The notes beneath the pieces are model-generated. The model did not search any database. It saw only the letters and a program-made list of their open reading frames with translations, and was not told the origin of the DNA. A program made the translations under genes and the position numbers. 64,000 nt of DNA from Liolophura sinensis (Eukaryota > Mollusca > Polyplacophora > Chitonida > Chitonidae), in the NCBI RefSeq assembly GCF_032854445.1, contig NC_088297.1, positions 17,619,127 to 17,683,126 on the forward strand, read 5' to 3'. Position 1 is the stretch's first letter; the number at the start of each line of letters is the position of its first letter. Positions 40,519 to 51,783 of the stretch are shown here, piece by piece.

Positions 40519-40706
40519 GTTGACATTTGCAGACGACAACAAATAGTTGTAAAAAAAAAATTGGGCCTGTACAGCGAGTTGTAACTTTTGATTGGTCGAT
40601 TTGATGAATTAAAAGATACACGGACCAATCAAAATGTCGGAATTTATATTACACGTGGTACATATCAAAACGATATATCATGCCTTTATTACCCGGAAAA
40701 ATGAAC

Positions 40707-40720
40707 ATTTATGGGATAAA
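40707..40720. repeat. Right 14-bp inverted repeat flanking the Crypton-like gene
   Basis: ATTTATGGGATAAA, complement of 38508-38521. The two enclose a 2.2-kb segment containing both exons. Confidence 0.4.
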
Positions 40721-41667
40721 CGGTGATATTTTCAGAGCAAAAGATGCTGGAGAAAGTGTTGGTATTTGCCACAGGACTGGATTTCGTTCCACATTTAGGC
40801 TTCGATCAGCAGCCAGCATTGAGACTTAACCCTTCAGAGGACTGTAAGTAAGCCAGAAGGCCACGGACTGGACTATCCAACAGCTAACACCTGTAGCATG
40901 ACTCTATACCTTCCCTCATTCAGGGTTATGAACAATTCACTATGGTGATGACGAAATGTGTCAAACTAGTCATCGTCTTCACACATGAGTAGACGGCAAG
41001 CTGACAATAAGCCATTCAGTTTTAGAGGAGAAAGTTCGTTTTATACATACTGCAGTTTAAAGAGCGATTGAAACTGTAAAGAAATATTACGTACATGTAT
41101 TGTCTGTAAGTTTATATGAAACGGTCGGTCTATATAAATGCAGATTATGTTTGTTTGTGTTAATGTGTAATGTGTTTGTCAAATGGATACATAAAATGTG
41201 TTTGTAAATACTCATGTGAGATACAGCTATGACATAAAGGATATTTCAAAACATATAAAGCATTTTTCAAACCCAAGGAAACAAATAGTTGTGGAAAATA
41301 CAGATGGCAGAATATTTTAGTATACGGATATCACGTTATGAAATAAGAGTATTGTGGAGTATCAGACTACTAGCCAAACATGTCTTTGAATGAGAGAATT
41401 AATTGTGTGTTTAAATCGCGTTCTGTAGAGTCGCAGCGGGTTAAGGCTTCAGCCGTCTGAGCAAGTGTGACTGGATTCCTTATGTATATCGTAACTAAGA
41501 ACTACATATAAAGCTCGGTAGCACTAAAAGGCTAAAAGCAACCAGAGAAATACTGTGGCTACAAGACCACAAGGCTCCACATATACATACATATAGGGAA
41601 CACGTCATCTTGTTGGACAGTGATTGTATCAGTCAAGTAGTCATTTCTATTACAACATATATATTTG
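40721..41667. other. No gene recognised
   Basis: AT-rich spacer, short frames only. Confidence 0.5.
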
Positions 41668-41932
41668 ATTGATTTATTTATTTATTTGATCGGTGGTTTA
41701 CGCCGCACTCAAGAATATTTCACTAATATGACGATGGCCATCATTATGGTGGGAGGAAACCGGGCGCAGCTCCGGGAATGCCCCCGACCATCTGCAGATT
41801 GCTGAAGGCCTTCCCGCGTGCAGCCGGAGAGGAAGGTAGAATGACTTGAACTCACAGCGACCGCATTGACGAGAGGCTCCTGGGTCATTGCGCCACGCTA
41901 GATGCGTTAATCCCCACGGTCACAGAAGCCCC
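41668..41932 (-). mobile_element. RUDI-like tRNA-SINE, full length, diverged
   Basis: ATTT-rich tail at 41672-41690, core with gtgggaggaaaccgggcgca, B-box region tgacttgaactcacagcg, head to ggtcacagaagcccc. Confidence 0.82.
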
Positions 41933-42027
41933 TCCACGTGTATATTCACTCCCCACTGTCTGTCCCAAACGATTGAATTTGAAACAACCTTTGCCATGTA
42001 AAAGACTACAAAGTAGGTAGTAAAACC

Positions 42028-42083
42028 AGAGCAGCGACGACAGTGTGATAACTGACAAATGGTCACACGTAACTTGTGAAATA
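42028..42083 (+). repeat. Unclassified dispersed repeat, copy 1
   Basis: gcgacgacagtgtgataact, gacaaatggtcacacgtaac; similar stretches at 50015-50070 and 50346-50410, with shared cactcccca sequence further along in copies 1 and 3. Confidence 0.6.
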
Positions 42084-42639
42084 AAACGTCCTATTGATGT
42101 ACCTCTGATGGGTTTTATAAAGACATACCATCCGTAACAGACGAGCTCTCATCCATAACAGTTTGAATGCTGTTAGGTAATTAAAGCATTGGATGCGTTA
42201 CCTGTGGGGACCATTTGCGCGGTCATGCACGAAAGCCCGTAATGCATGCGATATTTCTTTAAAGTATGTAGCTATGCACATTTGTACCTATACGTACCTG
42301 TCTATATGTATTGCATTAATTTCAAGCATAGACAAATTTTACATGGGAGAGTACACACAGATGCTTACATGTACCATGCTAAGTGTTTTTAGTGCAGCCG
42401 TTTAAACCGCATACCTGGTGGCTATTGGATGAGGCTGTGTGATGAGGTTGAGTCGCAAGACACAGCACAAGGTTTGTATTTTTTCCAATTTACTCAATGA
42501 TTTTGTGAAACATTAGGCGTTAGCCTGAACAGTTCTTTTGGTATCATTCGCCTTCCACTAATTTGAAAGAGACATCAAGATCGTCCTGTGGATGTATGTA
42601 TGTACGTACGTCTTTTACGTGGTTCTTTACGCAAATTTT
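42084..42639. other. No gene recognised
   Basis: Short frames only. Confidence 0.5.
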
Positions 42640-42840
42640 CAGTCAGTTGACGACGAGAAGTCATTTGGTGTGTGTACATATACTGTGACTTCTTGTGGCT
42701 CAGTGAGTCCATGTCACCGAAGTGCTAGCGCCACTGAAGTATCATGTCGAAAACACCAGACTTGAGACCTCAACCAGCCACATTACACTGACCTGCCACC
42801 CAGTCCTGTTTCCTTGCTCTAACCTCACAGTGCTTTAGCC
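42640..42840 (-). mobile_element. SINE family B, partial
   Basis: agttgacgacgagaagtcat, tggtgtgtgtacatata, atcatgtcgaaaacaccaga and acattacactgacctgcc follow the order of the copy at 35000-35222. Confidence 0.65.
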
Positions 42841-44977
42841 CATCTGGGGATGAAAATATATTTTAATTCTTATTCATAATGCTAAACGTCAATCATAAAC
42901 ACGTTCGAGACTGTTGCTCAGTTTTGAACAATATTTAGGCTAAACATATAGAAAATTGTGTAACTGGGAAGTCAATATACGTCATTAAAACGTTGTTATG
43001 AAAGCACACAAATTATTTGCAGAACTTTCTTTTTTCGCAAGATTGCAGTTAGGCAACGTGATAACCTATCATACATTTTCTTTTCACATTGTGACATAAT
43101 TGCCCTTTTTCCGAAAATGATCCAAATACTGTATCTGCACTCTGTGAGGGCAGGAGTTAGTAAAAAGTGAAATTTACGTTTTGACAGTGAACACTGCTCT
43201 ATACAGAAACTACCGTCATTCTGGCGGACAATAAATGAGAAGACAGCACCTGGCTAAAACATATTTCATTCCAAAGAAGGATAGGTAAGCTTTCTAAAAT
43301 CTGTCATACTTTATTATTTTTATGAGATTTCATCGAATGACATGTAGGACAGAGTGACAATACTGAACAAAGGGCTGGCATGAATGGAGGCAACCATCTT
43401 AAAAGTTTTAACCAACCAAACAGTTTGCTATCAGGTTGAGCGACTTAAGCTGTGACGTAGGTTTTACCCATCCACTCAATGAAGTGAGACATGATAACAC
43501 AGAATTACTGCATTTGACATCATTTTGAGATCGTTTACAGCAATGTTACAGGTGTGTATCATTAAATGGACCACCACATTAGTTCATTTACAAACCGTGT
43601 AATATTCAACGATGGCATCATAAATTATGTCAGACAGCAGCATAACGTCTCGGCCCAAACTGCACTCATCTCCACAGTAGACCTTAGGCGTACTTAGACA
43701 CGCTGTTCAAATTATACCAATACATTTTTTATCGTTCATATTAGCGTTTAGTCAGCATGCAGTTGCTAAATAACAAATGTCAGTCAGTGAAAGATTCATT
43801 AAAAATGCCGCAGGTTTATGGGAATGAGAAGAAGGTATCACATCAGACAATGCTTAAAATTAAATCTTCTGATATAACATTTTTTTTTCTCTGAATTTAT
43901 TAAAACTAACAAATTTAAATTTTGCCCTTTGCCTTTCTTTATACAAAGGCTTTCATACAAAGGATGTTTTTTCTGTTTTCTTTATAAAATAGAGTAAAAT
44001 TATTGAAACGCCGTGTTTAAGCCGAGGCGCTTATCTTAGATGTCACCACTACAAAACTGAAGTATAAAATCCAGCGACAGTCAAATGCCTAAATCAGCCT
44101 CAGTGCCGCTTAGATCTCTTTCCATTCAGGGGATCAAAATCGCCAGCACAACCCCACCGGGGGGCAACGACCTGAATCAGGAATACCCCGGCCGTGCATC
44201 TGTAGGCTACTTGTAAACTGTATAAATGACATAGCTGATCTACTATATGAACAGCTCAAGCGGCGGAAGAAATATCCTTTCAGTTTGTCCAATTTCCCAG
44301 AAAGCTATTTATCACTTGGTCTTTCATCGCCAATGTACACAACATTAATCTGCCATAGGCTACTGCTTAGAGCGTTATTCGGGAAATACCGTCGACGTTA
44401 GAGAGCTAGAGTAAACGTGACTTCACATTGCTGTCGATAATGGAGACGTTCTGAAGCTGTGTCAAGATCGAGTTTCACTAAACCTTTACTGGGTTGAAAA
44501 AAATCTAAAAAAATATCAAATAAAAAGATACTTTGCATGGTAGTCTTTCAGTGAGCTTGAACATGAGTCAGGTGATGCCTAGCTAAATTGTTAGCCTCTT
44601 TAAAATCATTTGAAATATACGGTTATAATTGGAATCCTACAACAAAATTAAACATCACCTATTTTTTAAAAATCTTTTAAAAGAAAAATCTCCGAAATGT
44701 TTTCAACTCAACAACAAACAGTCAGTATCTCGGTGCTATACATATTCATTGTAGGTAGTTTTTGCTACTTTCGTGTTACATAAAGTTAAATATTACCGCA
44801 TTTTAGTGTCAGCCATTAGGTATTTTAAAAGACCGGTTGATTGCGTTATTTGTGATTTACTCCCAAAGTCATTAGACTACCGGGTGGAATTTTACACTCG
44901 GGTTTAAAAACAGTTATTTTTCATAATCCAGAAATGTTGCAATTTGTGATAATTTTTGAACTGGACAAGTTTGAGCA
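42841..44977. other. No gene recognised
   Basis: About 2.1 kb of AT-rich DNA without coding, RNA or repeat features that I can support. Confidence 0.5.
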
Positions 44978-44989
44978 ACAATTTTTTGA

Positions 44990-45126
44990 TTAATTTATTT
45001 GATTTATTTGATTGGTGTTTACGCCGTACTCAAGAATATTTCACTTATACGACGGCGGCCAGCATTATGGTGGGTGGAAACCGGGCATAGCTCGGGGGAA
45101 ACCCACGACCATCCGCAGGTTGCTGC
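44990..45126 (-). mobile_element. RUDI-like SINE, 5'-truncated
   Basis: 3' half from the AT-rich tail to ccgcaggttgctg. Near-duplicate flanks aacaattttttga and aacaatttttga suggest a target duplication of about 12 bp. Confidence 0.82.
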
Positions 45127-45266
45127 AGAACAATTTTTGAACCTTTAATCAAAACAGAAGCCACGCACAGTTACCATGGTTACGAGTTATGCATGGCGAG
45201 TTCTTTATTATTTCGCTCAGCATTTCGGTCACGAACTGGTGAGCGAGCAGTGACTGCAAAGCACGA

Positions 45267-45380
45267 TTATCCACAGGTTGCAGACAGAACGTCCCACGTA
45301 CGACAGCGGAGAAAGCCAGCGTGAACTAGGCTTGAACTCACAGCAAGCGCATTGGTCAGAGGCTCCTGAACCATTCTGAG
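45267..45380 (-). repeat. RUDI-like SINE 5' half
   Basis: tccacaggttgcagacagaa up to gaggctcctgaaccattctg, covering the B-box part; no tail. It is a separate copy from 44990-45126 because both contain the caggttgc region. Confidence 0.7.
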
Positions 45381-45408
45381 TGCATATTAGGGATGTTGTT
45401 AGATTATC

Positions 45409-45513
45409 TTTTTTTATTTGATTGGCTTTACGCCATAGTCAAGAATATTTCACTTATACGAAGACGGCCAGCATTATGGCACACAGAGGGGAGAAACCCT
45501 AGACCATCTGTAT
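45409..45513 (-). repeat. RUDI-like SINE 3' half, diverged
   Basis: tttatttgattggctttacg, gtcaagaatatttcactta, gacggccagcattatgg, then degenerate core. Confidence 0.75.
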
Positions 45514-45553
45514 GTAATAGGAGTATTGTCAGTACAGGTATTATCCAGGTTTA

Positions 45554-45805
45554 TTTATTTATTTATTTGAAGCACTCAAGAATATTTCACATATACGACG
45601 GTTGCCAGCATTATGGTGGGAGGAAACCGGGCAGAGCCCGGGGGAAACCCACGACTATCCGCAGGTTGCTGCAGGACATCCCCACTTACGGCCGGAGAGG
45701 AAACCAGCATGAGCTGGACTTGAGCTCACAGCGACCACATTGGTGAGAGGCTCCTGGGTCTTTACGCTGTGCTAGCGCGCTAACCAACTGAGCCCAGGAG
45801 TCTCC
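45554..45805 (-). mobile_element. RUDI-like tRNA-SINE, full length with 12-bp target duplication
   Basis: Complete from the tail to the A-box head (ctcagttggttagcgcgcta on the minus strand). TATCCAGGTTTA at 45542-45553 recurs at 45806-45817. Confidence 0.9.
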
Positions 45806-46289
45806 TATCCAGGTTTAGGTATTAGGTTTATCTGACTGCCATCCTTGGATACATGTGTTAAATCTCTTGTACTAGCTCATGTTGTTTGAGTCACAAAAAT
45901 GAACTGTGAATTGTTTTCATATATCGCAACCACTCAAAAAATAAACCGAGACAGTCATTGTGTTTTCTTTATTTCCAACAGGACTTGATGCGGTAATTAC
46001 GCAGACGGGTAAGATCATGCCACATCACGTCTATGAGGTTTTGGAATCGGCGAGGTACAACTTAAAGCAACAGGCGGGCAAAGGTTTAATAAGTTACAAA
46101 GGTTCGAGCTGAAAGAGCACAAGCCTGAAAACTTGGGCATAGGATAACAAACGCACAAGTGTTGTTTACTGTGCAATTCTTGAATAACTCACACTGCGTG
46201 TGTCAACAGACCAGATGTGACAGCAAGACACATTCTGTTGCTATTCTAAAAGCACAATAATATTGGGAGTGCACATATATATGTATATT

Positions 46290-47125
46290 ATTCTGAAGGA
46301 AGATCCTGTCGGGACCACACAGACATATGTGGTCAATCCTGTTGTGAAAGGAGACACAGTCGGAAACACACAGATATATGCCGACAATCCTATTCTGAAA
46401 GAAGATCCAATTGGGAGCACACAGGCATATGTCGCCAGTTCTAACCTGAAAGAAGATCTAATTGGGAGCACACAGGCATATGTCGCCAGTTCTATCCTGA
46501 AAGAAGATCTAATTGGGAGCACACAGGCATATGTCGCCAGTTCTATCCTGAAAAAAAGATCCAGTTGGGAGCACACAGGAATTTGTCGCCAGTTCTATTC
46601 TGAAAGAAGATGCAGTTGGGAGCACACAGACATATGTCGCCAGTCCTATTCTGAAAGAAGATCCAGTTGGGTGGACACAGACCTATGTCCTATTCTGAAA
46701 GAAGATCCAGTTGGGAGCACAGGGACCTATGTCCTATTCTGAAAGAAGATCCAGTTGGGAGCACGCAGGCCTATGTCGCCAGTTCTAACCTGAAAGAAGA
46801 TCCAGTTAGGAGCACGCAGACCTATGTCATATTCTGAAAGAAAATCCAGTTGGGAGCACGCAGGCCTATGTCGCCAGTTCTAACCTGAAAGAAGATCCAT
46901 TTCGGAGCACACAGACCTATGTCCTATTCTGAAAGAAGATCCAGTTGGGAGCACGCAGGCCTATGTCGCCAGTTCTAACCTGAAAGAAGATCCATTTCGG
47001 AACACACAGACCTATGTCCTATTCTGAAAGAAGATCCAGTTGGGAGCACGCAGGCCTATGTCGCCAGTTCTAACCTGAAAGAAGATCTAGTTGGGAGCAC
47101 ACAGACCTATGTCCTATTCTGAAAG
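46290..47125 (+). repeat. Higher-order minisatellite upstream of the MFS gene
   Basis: The first half has 51-bp units (gaaagaagatctaattggga, gcacacaggcatatgtcgcc, agttctatcct). The second half alternates this with a shorter 44-bp unit to give a 95-bp composite (about four copies, 46740-47125). The 51-bp unit is 17 codons long, which opens a chance frame with KEDLIGSTQAYVASS repeats. Confidence 0.9.
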
Positions 47126-47316
47126 AACACAAACATGGGAAAATATCACGACAACGAGTAGGAACTTTGCACTGACCTCAAATGCTTATCTCATTTCAAT
47201 GCTTCTTTAGTTCAGATAAGATTGGATTATTTTACTTAAAACTGAAAGAGCAAACACGGTAAAAGAAAAAAACAGACGAAGGGGTCCATTTTGAAAGCCG
47301 GAGATCAGAGGTAAAT

Positions 47317-47837
47317 ATGTTACCCTTTAAAATTGGGTTTTTCACCTATTACGGGACCGTTGGCATACTTACGTATCTCCTACCTCTTTATTTGAAACAC
47401 ATAGGGTTTTCGCCAAGTCAAATCGGGATAGTCGCTTGCTCTAGATCATTGGGAGCTCTGGTCGGAGGAACTGTCTTTTCTATGTGGTTCTTTATGCTAG
47501 CAAAATTCAAATATCTCATGCGAATGATTTGTGGACTGTTACTGCTGTTTATTCTTCCGGTTGGAATGGTCAGTCCTTCTCCAAAGGACGATTGTATCAA
47601 GAATATGACAAGTGGGCTTGTGGACGATCTTGCATTTTCTGATCGTTCATGGATGTTTCGGTATGATGAAGTGACTTTAATGTTTATTGCCTTTAGTATT
47701 TTAGTGTTTTGTGCCGATGTGTTTGCTCTAAGTTACCTAACTGCGCTACAAGGAGGATGTATGGTTCAGCTAGGGAAAGAGAATAGCAAGGACTACGGGA
47801 AGATAAGAGCATGGGGAGCTATAGCCCAGTCTACAGA
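47317..47837 (+). CDS. MFSD6-like major facilitator transporter, exon 1
   Basis: ATG at 47317 starts MLPFKIGFFTYYGTVGILTY, a first membrane helix typical of the MFS_1-like/MFSD6 group, followed by LKHIGFSPSQIGIVACSRS. Four to five hydrophobic helices lie in this exon, then GKENSKDYGKIRAWGAIAQS, matching the conserved YGKIRLWGS loop of the family. Donor caga|gtatgt at 47838. Joined to exons at 48586, 49214, 54245 and 55418, all phases agree and give a 433-residue protein with about 12 helices and no internal stop. Such proteins are plasma or organelle membrane transporters of unknown substrate in most invertebrates. The start is chosen because upstream sequence is non-coding and the helix begins immediately. 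Confidence 0.88.
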
Positions 47838-48585
47838 GTATGTATAATTATATCTCCTCGCACCTGATTTGTTCATTTATTTAATTGGTGTTTACGCCGT
47901 ACTCGAGAATATTTCACTTATACGACGGCGGCCAGCATTATGTTGGGTGGAAACCGCACAGAGAGTCCTCCCACCTGAAGATATATACTGTGTATTGTGG
48001 ATATTATTTTGTGACTGTCAAACCTAACACAAATTAATTGTATGTTTCGTGACAGTGTATATTAGCAATTCTCTCACGAGAACTGGACGTAGAGAACAGA
48101 TTGACTCTGCTCTTATGCGAGGTGATTTCCAATTTTAATAATGCAACAAGGTTTAGTCAACTAGAAGTCAACAAGCTGTATTTTAAAAACAAAATCAAGA
48201 AGATCAGCGCCGTGCGTTAAAAGTTCCCTAGAGCTATTTTCCATAACATTTTACAGCATAAAATAAATGTCATCAAGTGATAACTGATCCTTAGTCAGTT
48301 AGATCATCAGACGTCACTGGTCCAGATGTACTCAAAATGTTGTGTTGTCACCACACCAGCATGCAATAACATTAAAACGGTGGGAAGGGGCCGGGCCTTG
48401 GAAATGCTTAGTTCATCAGTAGAATACTGACCTTTGTAGGGATACCTCATTGGTGTCTTAACTCTACTCCATTTTATTGGCATTGTCCAAAAAAATAAGG
48501 ATTAATTCGTTGTTTTCTTTGTTTTAAGATCACCAAAATTGCCCAAAAGCCTGACTGGTACTTATCCATTCACTCTTGTTTGCAG
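47838..48585 (+). other. MFS gene intron 1
   Basis: GTATGT donor and cttgtttgcag acceptor; holds a partial SINE at 47874-47956. Confidence 0.8.
47874..47956 (-). repeat. RUDI-like SINE 3' fragment in intron 1
   Basis: Tail to gttgggtggaaaccg only. Confidence 0.8.
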
Positions 48586-48736
48586 GTTCTTGATTATAGG
48601 GGCGATTGTTTCGTCAACAGTGACCAGAAGCAAAATCTGTGGAGGTTGGTCAGTTGCGGCCGACTACCATTACATGTTTTACTTTATCATTTGGCTTTCT
48701 GTTGTGGGCATCATCAACAGTGGATACATCCCCATT
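48586..48736 (+). CDS. MFSD6-like transporter, exon 2
   Basis: Its first G completes a glutamate codon with GA of exon 1. It encodes FLIIGAIVSSTVTRSKICGG and the helix YMFYFIIWLSVVGIINSGY, then ends phase 0 at ccccatt|gtatgt. It covers helices 5-6 of the first half-barrel. Confidence 0.85.
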
Positions 48737-49213
48737 GTATGTATATATGGTCATTTTCCAAACCTAAGATACACCTGTTAGGGCCTGGGCCGGATATTTC
48801 GCAAAAAGCGTTACTCCATTTAGCTTTGTATGACTCTCACAGCTATGCCGAATTCTCAGAATTCACCTGTTGGAAGAGAACTCATAGCAATTTGTCACCT
48901 TGGTAACCTCCAGGTCCAAGCGTTTTGATTTCTATCTAAAGCAGACAAAATTATGATATGTTTTGACAGAGTGCAAAATAACAGTGCAGACATTTATTGC
49001 GTATCAACAGCATATATTGTTTATGTGGCTGAATTATCCAGTCGGTGGCAAATCTTAAGACACGATTGGACGAACTGCGCATGTATAATGTTAAACGGTT
49101 GTGGCTTGATGTTAATTGTTTTGTCCGGTACTAGGTCCAAATTCCGCCACTCGTTCTTCTTTTACCACCATCGTATAAAATGAGACAGTCACCAGTGAAA
49201 TTAATCTTTCCAG
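48737..49213 (+). other. MFS gene intron 2
   Basis: gtatgtatat donor, ttaatctttccag acceptor. No nested element recognised. Confidence 0.75.
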
Positions 49214-49379
49214 GAGGCTCCTACCCACAAAGAGTCCAATTCGGCGGCGTCTCCGATGACTCAGACCTTGACATCTCTGAAGACATTCAAGAACATCAGC
49301 TGGCTGGTCGTACAATTTTGTCGGAGCATGTTTTTCTCAGCGACTCACGGCTTTTTAACATGGCACGTCGAAAATATAG
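49214..49379 (+). CDS. MFSD6-like transporter, exon 3
   Basis: Read in phase 0 from 49214: EAPTHKESNSAASPMTQTLT (central cytoplasmic loop), then SWLVVQFCRSMFFSATHGFL and TWHVENI. The last part corresponds to the family's helix 7 signature F-x-W-H-x-E-D/N-x-G; the final G is completed by exon 4. A second frame through this exon is also open but breaks phase with its neighbours. Confidence 0.85.
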
Positions 49380-49486
49380 GTAATAGGCGCCCATGATATT
49401 GAGTAAAAGTAGATCAATATCTTAGTTAGACATGATTAATATTGTCAAACTTAGGTAACATATATGCAAGCATTAATGCTTTTGTC

Positions 49487-49612
49487 TTCCATGCTGCCAC
49501 TGAAGCATCATGCCGAAAACACCAGCCATGACACTCAACCTAGTCATATTTTACTGACACCGGGCCAACCAGTGCTGTTTCCTTGCTCTAACCTCTCAGT
49601 GCTGATTATAAC
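49487..49612 (-). repeat. SINE family B core fragment
   Basis: gaagcatcatgccgaaaaca, gtcatattttactgacaccg and tgtttccttgctctaacctc match the core at 35090-35210. Confidence 0.65.
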
Positions 49613-50014
49613 ATACGAAAGCAAGACATATTTTAAGATCAGAGAACTGGGTCAGGAATTCATGCCAAACTCTGTATTTGATCTGTAGTATACAGACTTT
49701 TTTTTACAGTCGCGTTCTTCTTTGTTGAGCATAGATCTTCCAACAGACACGACGGTCGTGTATACAGCGGTGTCACTCTACACGTACGCATGCCTCAAAA
49801 TGTCGAAAGGCCAAAGTGACGTCAGATATATAATACGAGCTAAAACACAACCAATTCTTATTTTTCTGGCCTGCATCGAGACACTAGTTGTAAAATATAC
49901 AGGAACCATTTTAATGTGATGCCATTCACCCTGTTGTGACGACCTTCACGCAGGCTCTCTGTCTTCACAAGTCATATCACCATACTACAAAAGACTATGT
50001 CATTAAGAGTGAAA

Positions 50015-50070
50015 ACAGAGCACCGACGACAGCTTTGTATATGGCAAATGGTCACACGTAACCGTTGAAA
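50015..50070 (+). repeat. Unclassified dispersed repeat, copy 2
   Basis: gagcaccgacgacagctttg and ggcaaatggtcacacgtaac; see 42028-42083. Confidence 0.6.
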
Positions 50071-50089
50071 TTCCTGAAAACAATGCAAT

Positions 50090-50240
50090 GTCGCACGTGC
50101 GAAGGTCTGCGGCAACTTGCGGATGGTCGTGGGTTTACCTTGGGCTCTATTCGGTTTCTTTCCAACATAAAGCTGGCTATCTCCGTATTAGATAAATATT
50201 TTTTCGTGCGGCCTTTAACACCAGTCCAATAAATAAATCA
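50090..50240 (+). mobile_element. RUDI-like SINE, 5'-truncated, diverged
   Basis: gcacgtgcgaaggtctgcgg, acttgcggatggtcgtgg, tail ccagtccaataaataaatca. Confidence 0.75.
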
Positions 50241-50345
50241 ATGAGAAAACAATACAAAGGGACCAGGCCTCGGGGATTCGTATAGTCCTTCTGTAGAATG
50301 CTAGATAAGCAGGACTACAACATAAAATACTGCACTATGGACAGT

Positions 50346-50410
50346 ATCGCCATAGCAAAGACGACAGTGTGATATCTGACACATGGTCATACGTAACCGG
50401 CGAAGACTGG
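50346..50410 (+). repeat. Unclassified dispersed repeat, copy 3
   Basis: gacgacagtgtgatatctga and cacatggtcatacgtaacc; see 42028-42083. Confidence 0.6.
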
Positions 50411-51399
50411 TCTCTTGACGTGTTACCTCAGGTCTTCAGGTCTTTGTTTCACTCCCCAGCACCACGATTTAAGCAGAATACCATTAGCACTAATCAACCA
50501 ACAATATTTAAAACTAAAATTTTAACAAGTCGCCCCTTCAAAAAAAAATAATGTTGCAAACACAAGGAATATTTAAGCGGTGAAAGACTCACAGTATGTA
50601 TGTTTGGTCGGATGGTCAAACATGTCTACTGGCGTGAGAGAGGCCAGAGTGTCGGAAAGGAACAATCTAAAGTAGAGCCAGTTTTACTTCCGGTGTCGAT
50701 ACATTAGATCCATGGTATTGTAATGCGATGACACTTTTATCCCTAGTATATGACAGGACAAAATCCAAGAACATTTCCCAAAATGCACATTTTACAAATT
50801 TATCCCTTTGTAATCTTTATGACGCATGTTATAAAAAGTATAGGCATCTAAATTAGCCTTCCTTCTCTCAAACATCACATTTCTTGGCATTAGTACAACC
50901 ATGCCCACCAAGTTTCTCCATCTTCCCAAAACGTCCGAAAAGTTTTCCAGTGCTTAAGAATAATACACATCAATCATAAAACAGCATTAAAATGTGAAGT
51001 TTTCGATATTAAATCGGATTAAAAGTTCAAGTGTTTTGGAACACCGGCTCACTGCACCTGGTATGGGTTGAAATACTTCACTGAAGTAGACAAATAAGGG
51101 AGGCTACTCTACAAACAAAAACAACCCGTCAGCGGAGACCCAACAACGCCCTCCAATAATCCTATGTACCTTTAGGTGTCTGCCAAGCCCTGGTAGACGC
51201 CTCTGGGCGTTTATTGCCAAATACCACTTTTTACAAGGTCATTTATATAGCCCTCGTGGCCTGGGTATATAATTTGGAATTTAAAGAACTGATCAAAATT
51301 CAAATAGACGTTTGAAATCAACTGCGATACTTGGTAACATTTACCAGGGGACAGTATACACAAACCTGTCCCCACCCCTTCCCACATATACAACTAATA

Positions 51400-51517
51400 A
51401 TTAAATATAGCATAGAGTGATGATAGTTTTACACTATCATAAACTAGGACATCATTCAATAGTGTAATTTTATAAACTATATTATGGAATAATTGAACAC
51501 ATGAGGGAAAACATCTA
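51400..51517 (-). repeat. Probable LINE 3' untranslated flank
   Basis: On the minus strand this sequence would follow the LINE C-terminus at 53562-53080 if the Tc1-like element were removed. AT-rich with a hairpin at about 51424-51446. Assignment rests on position only. Confidence 0.3.
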
Positions 51518-51545
51518 AACTACCAGGCAAAAGAAAGGTTTCACC
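51518..51545 (+). repeat. Tc1-like left TIR
   Basis: Exact reverse complement of 53042-53069; preceded by TA. Confidence 0.9.
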
Positions 51546-51783
51546 CACTTCTTGAGCCCATAAAACAAAAACAAAGTCAGATATAAGAATGAAGAAGATT
51601 GGTTTATAAACAGGAATCATTGTAAAATATTCTCTCAAAAAGGCTTTAAAATATTGGCATTCAATTGGCCACAAAACACAATGAAAGAGACAAGGGGTGA
51701 GAAGAAAAAATTACACAAATGTAAAGTTAACTGACAAGTGCATGTAAAGTCACAGTATCCACAGAAATGAAGGACTACAGTCA

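Noticed and set aside
46263-46742. 159-codon open frame with repeated KEDLIGSTQAYVASS
   Set aside because: The frame exists because the minisatellite unit is 51 bp, a multiple of three. It ends when 44-bp units begin, and no start context or splice evidence supports a gene.
49180-49383. Open frame GGSYPQRVQFGGVSDDSDLD through MFS exon 3
   Set aside because: It would break splice phase with exons 2 and 4; the alternative frame joins in phase and carries the family helix 7 signature.
49710-49919. Acceptor-like site followed by a 65-codon frame (LPTDTTVVYTAVSLYTYACL)
   Set aside because: Exons 3 and 4 of the MFS gene already join in phase, so no exon is needed here, and no domain is apparent.
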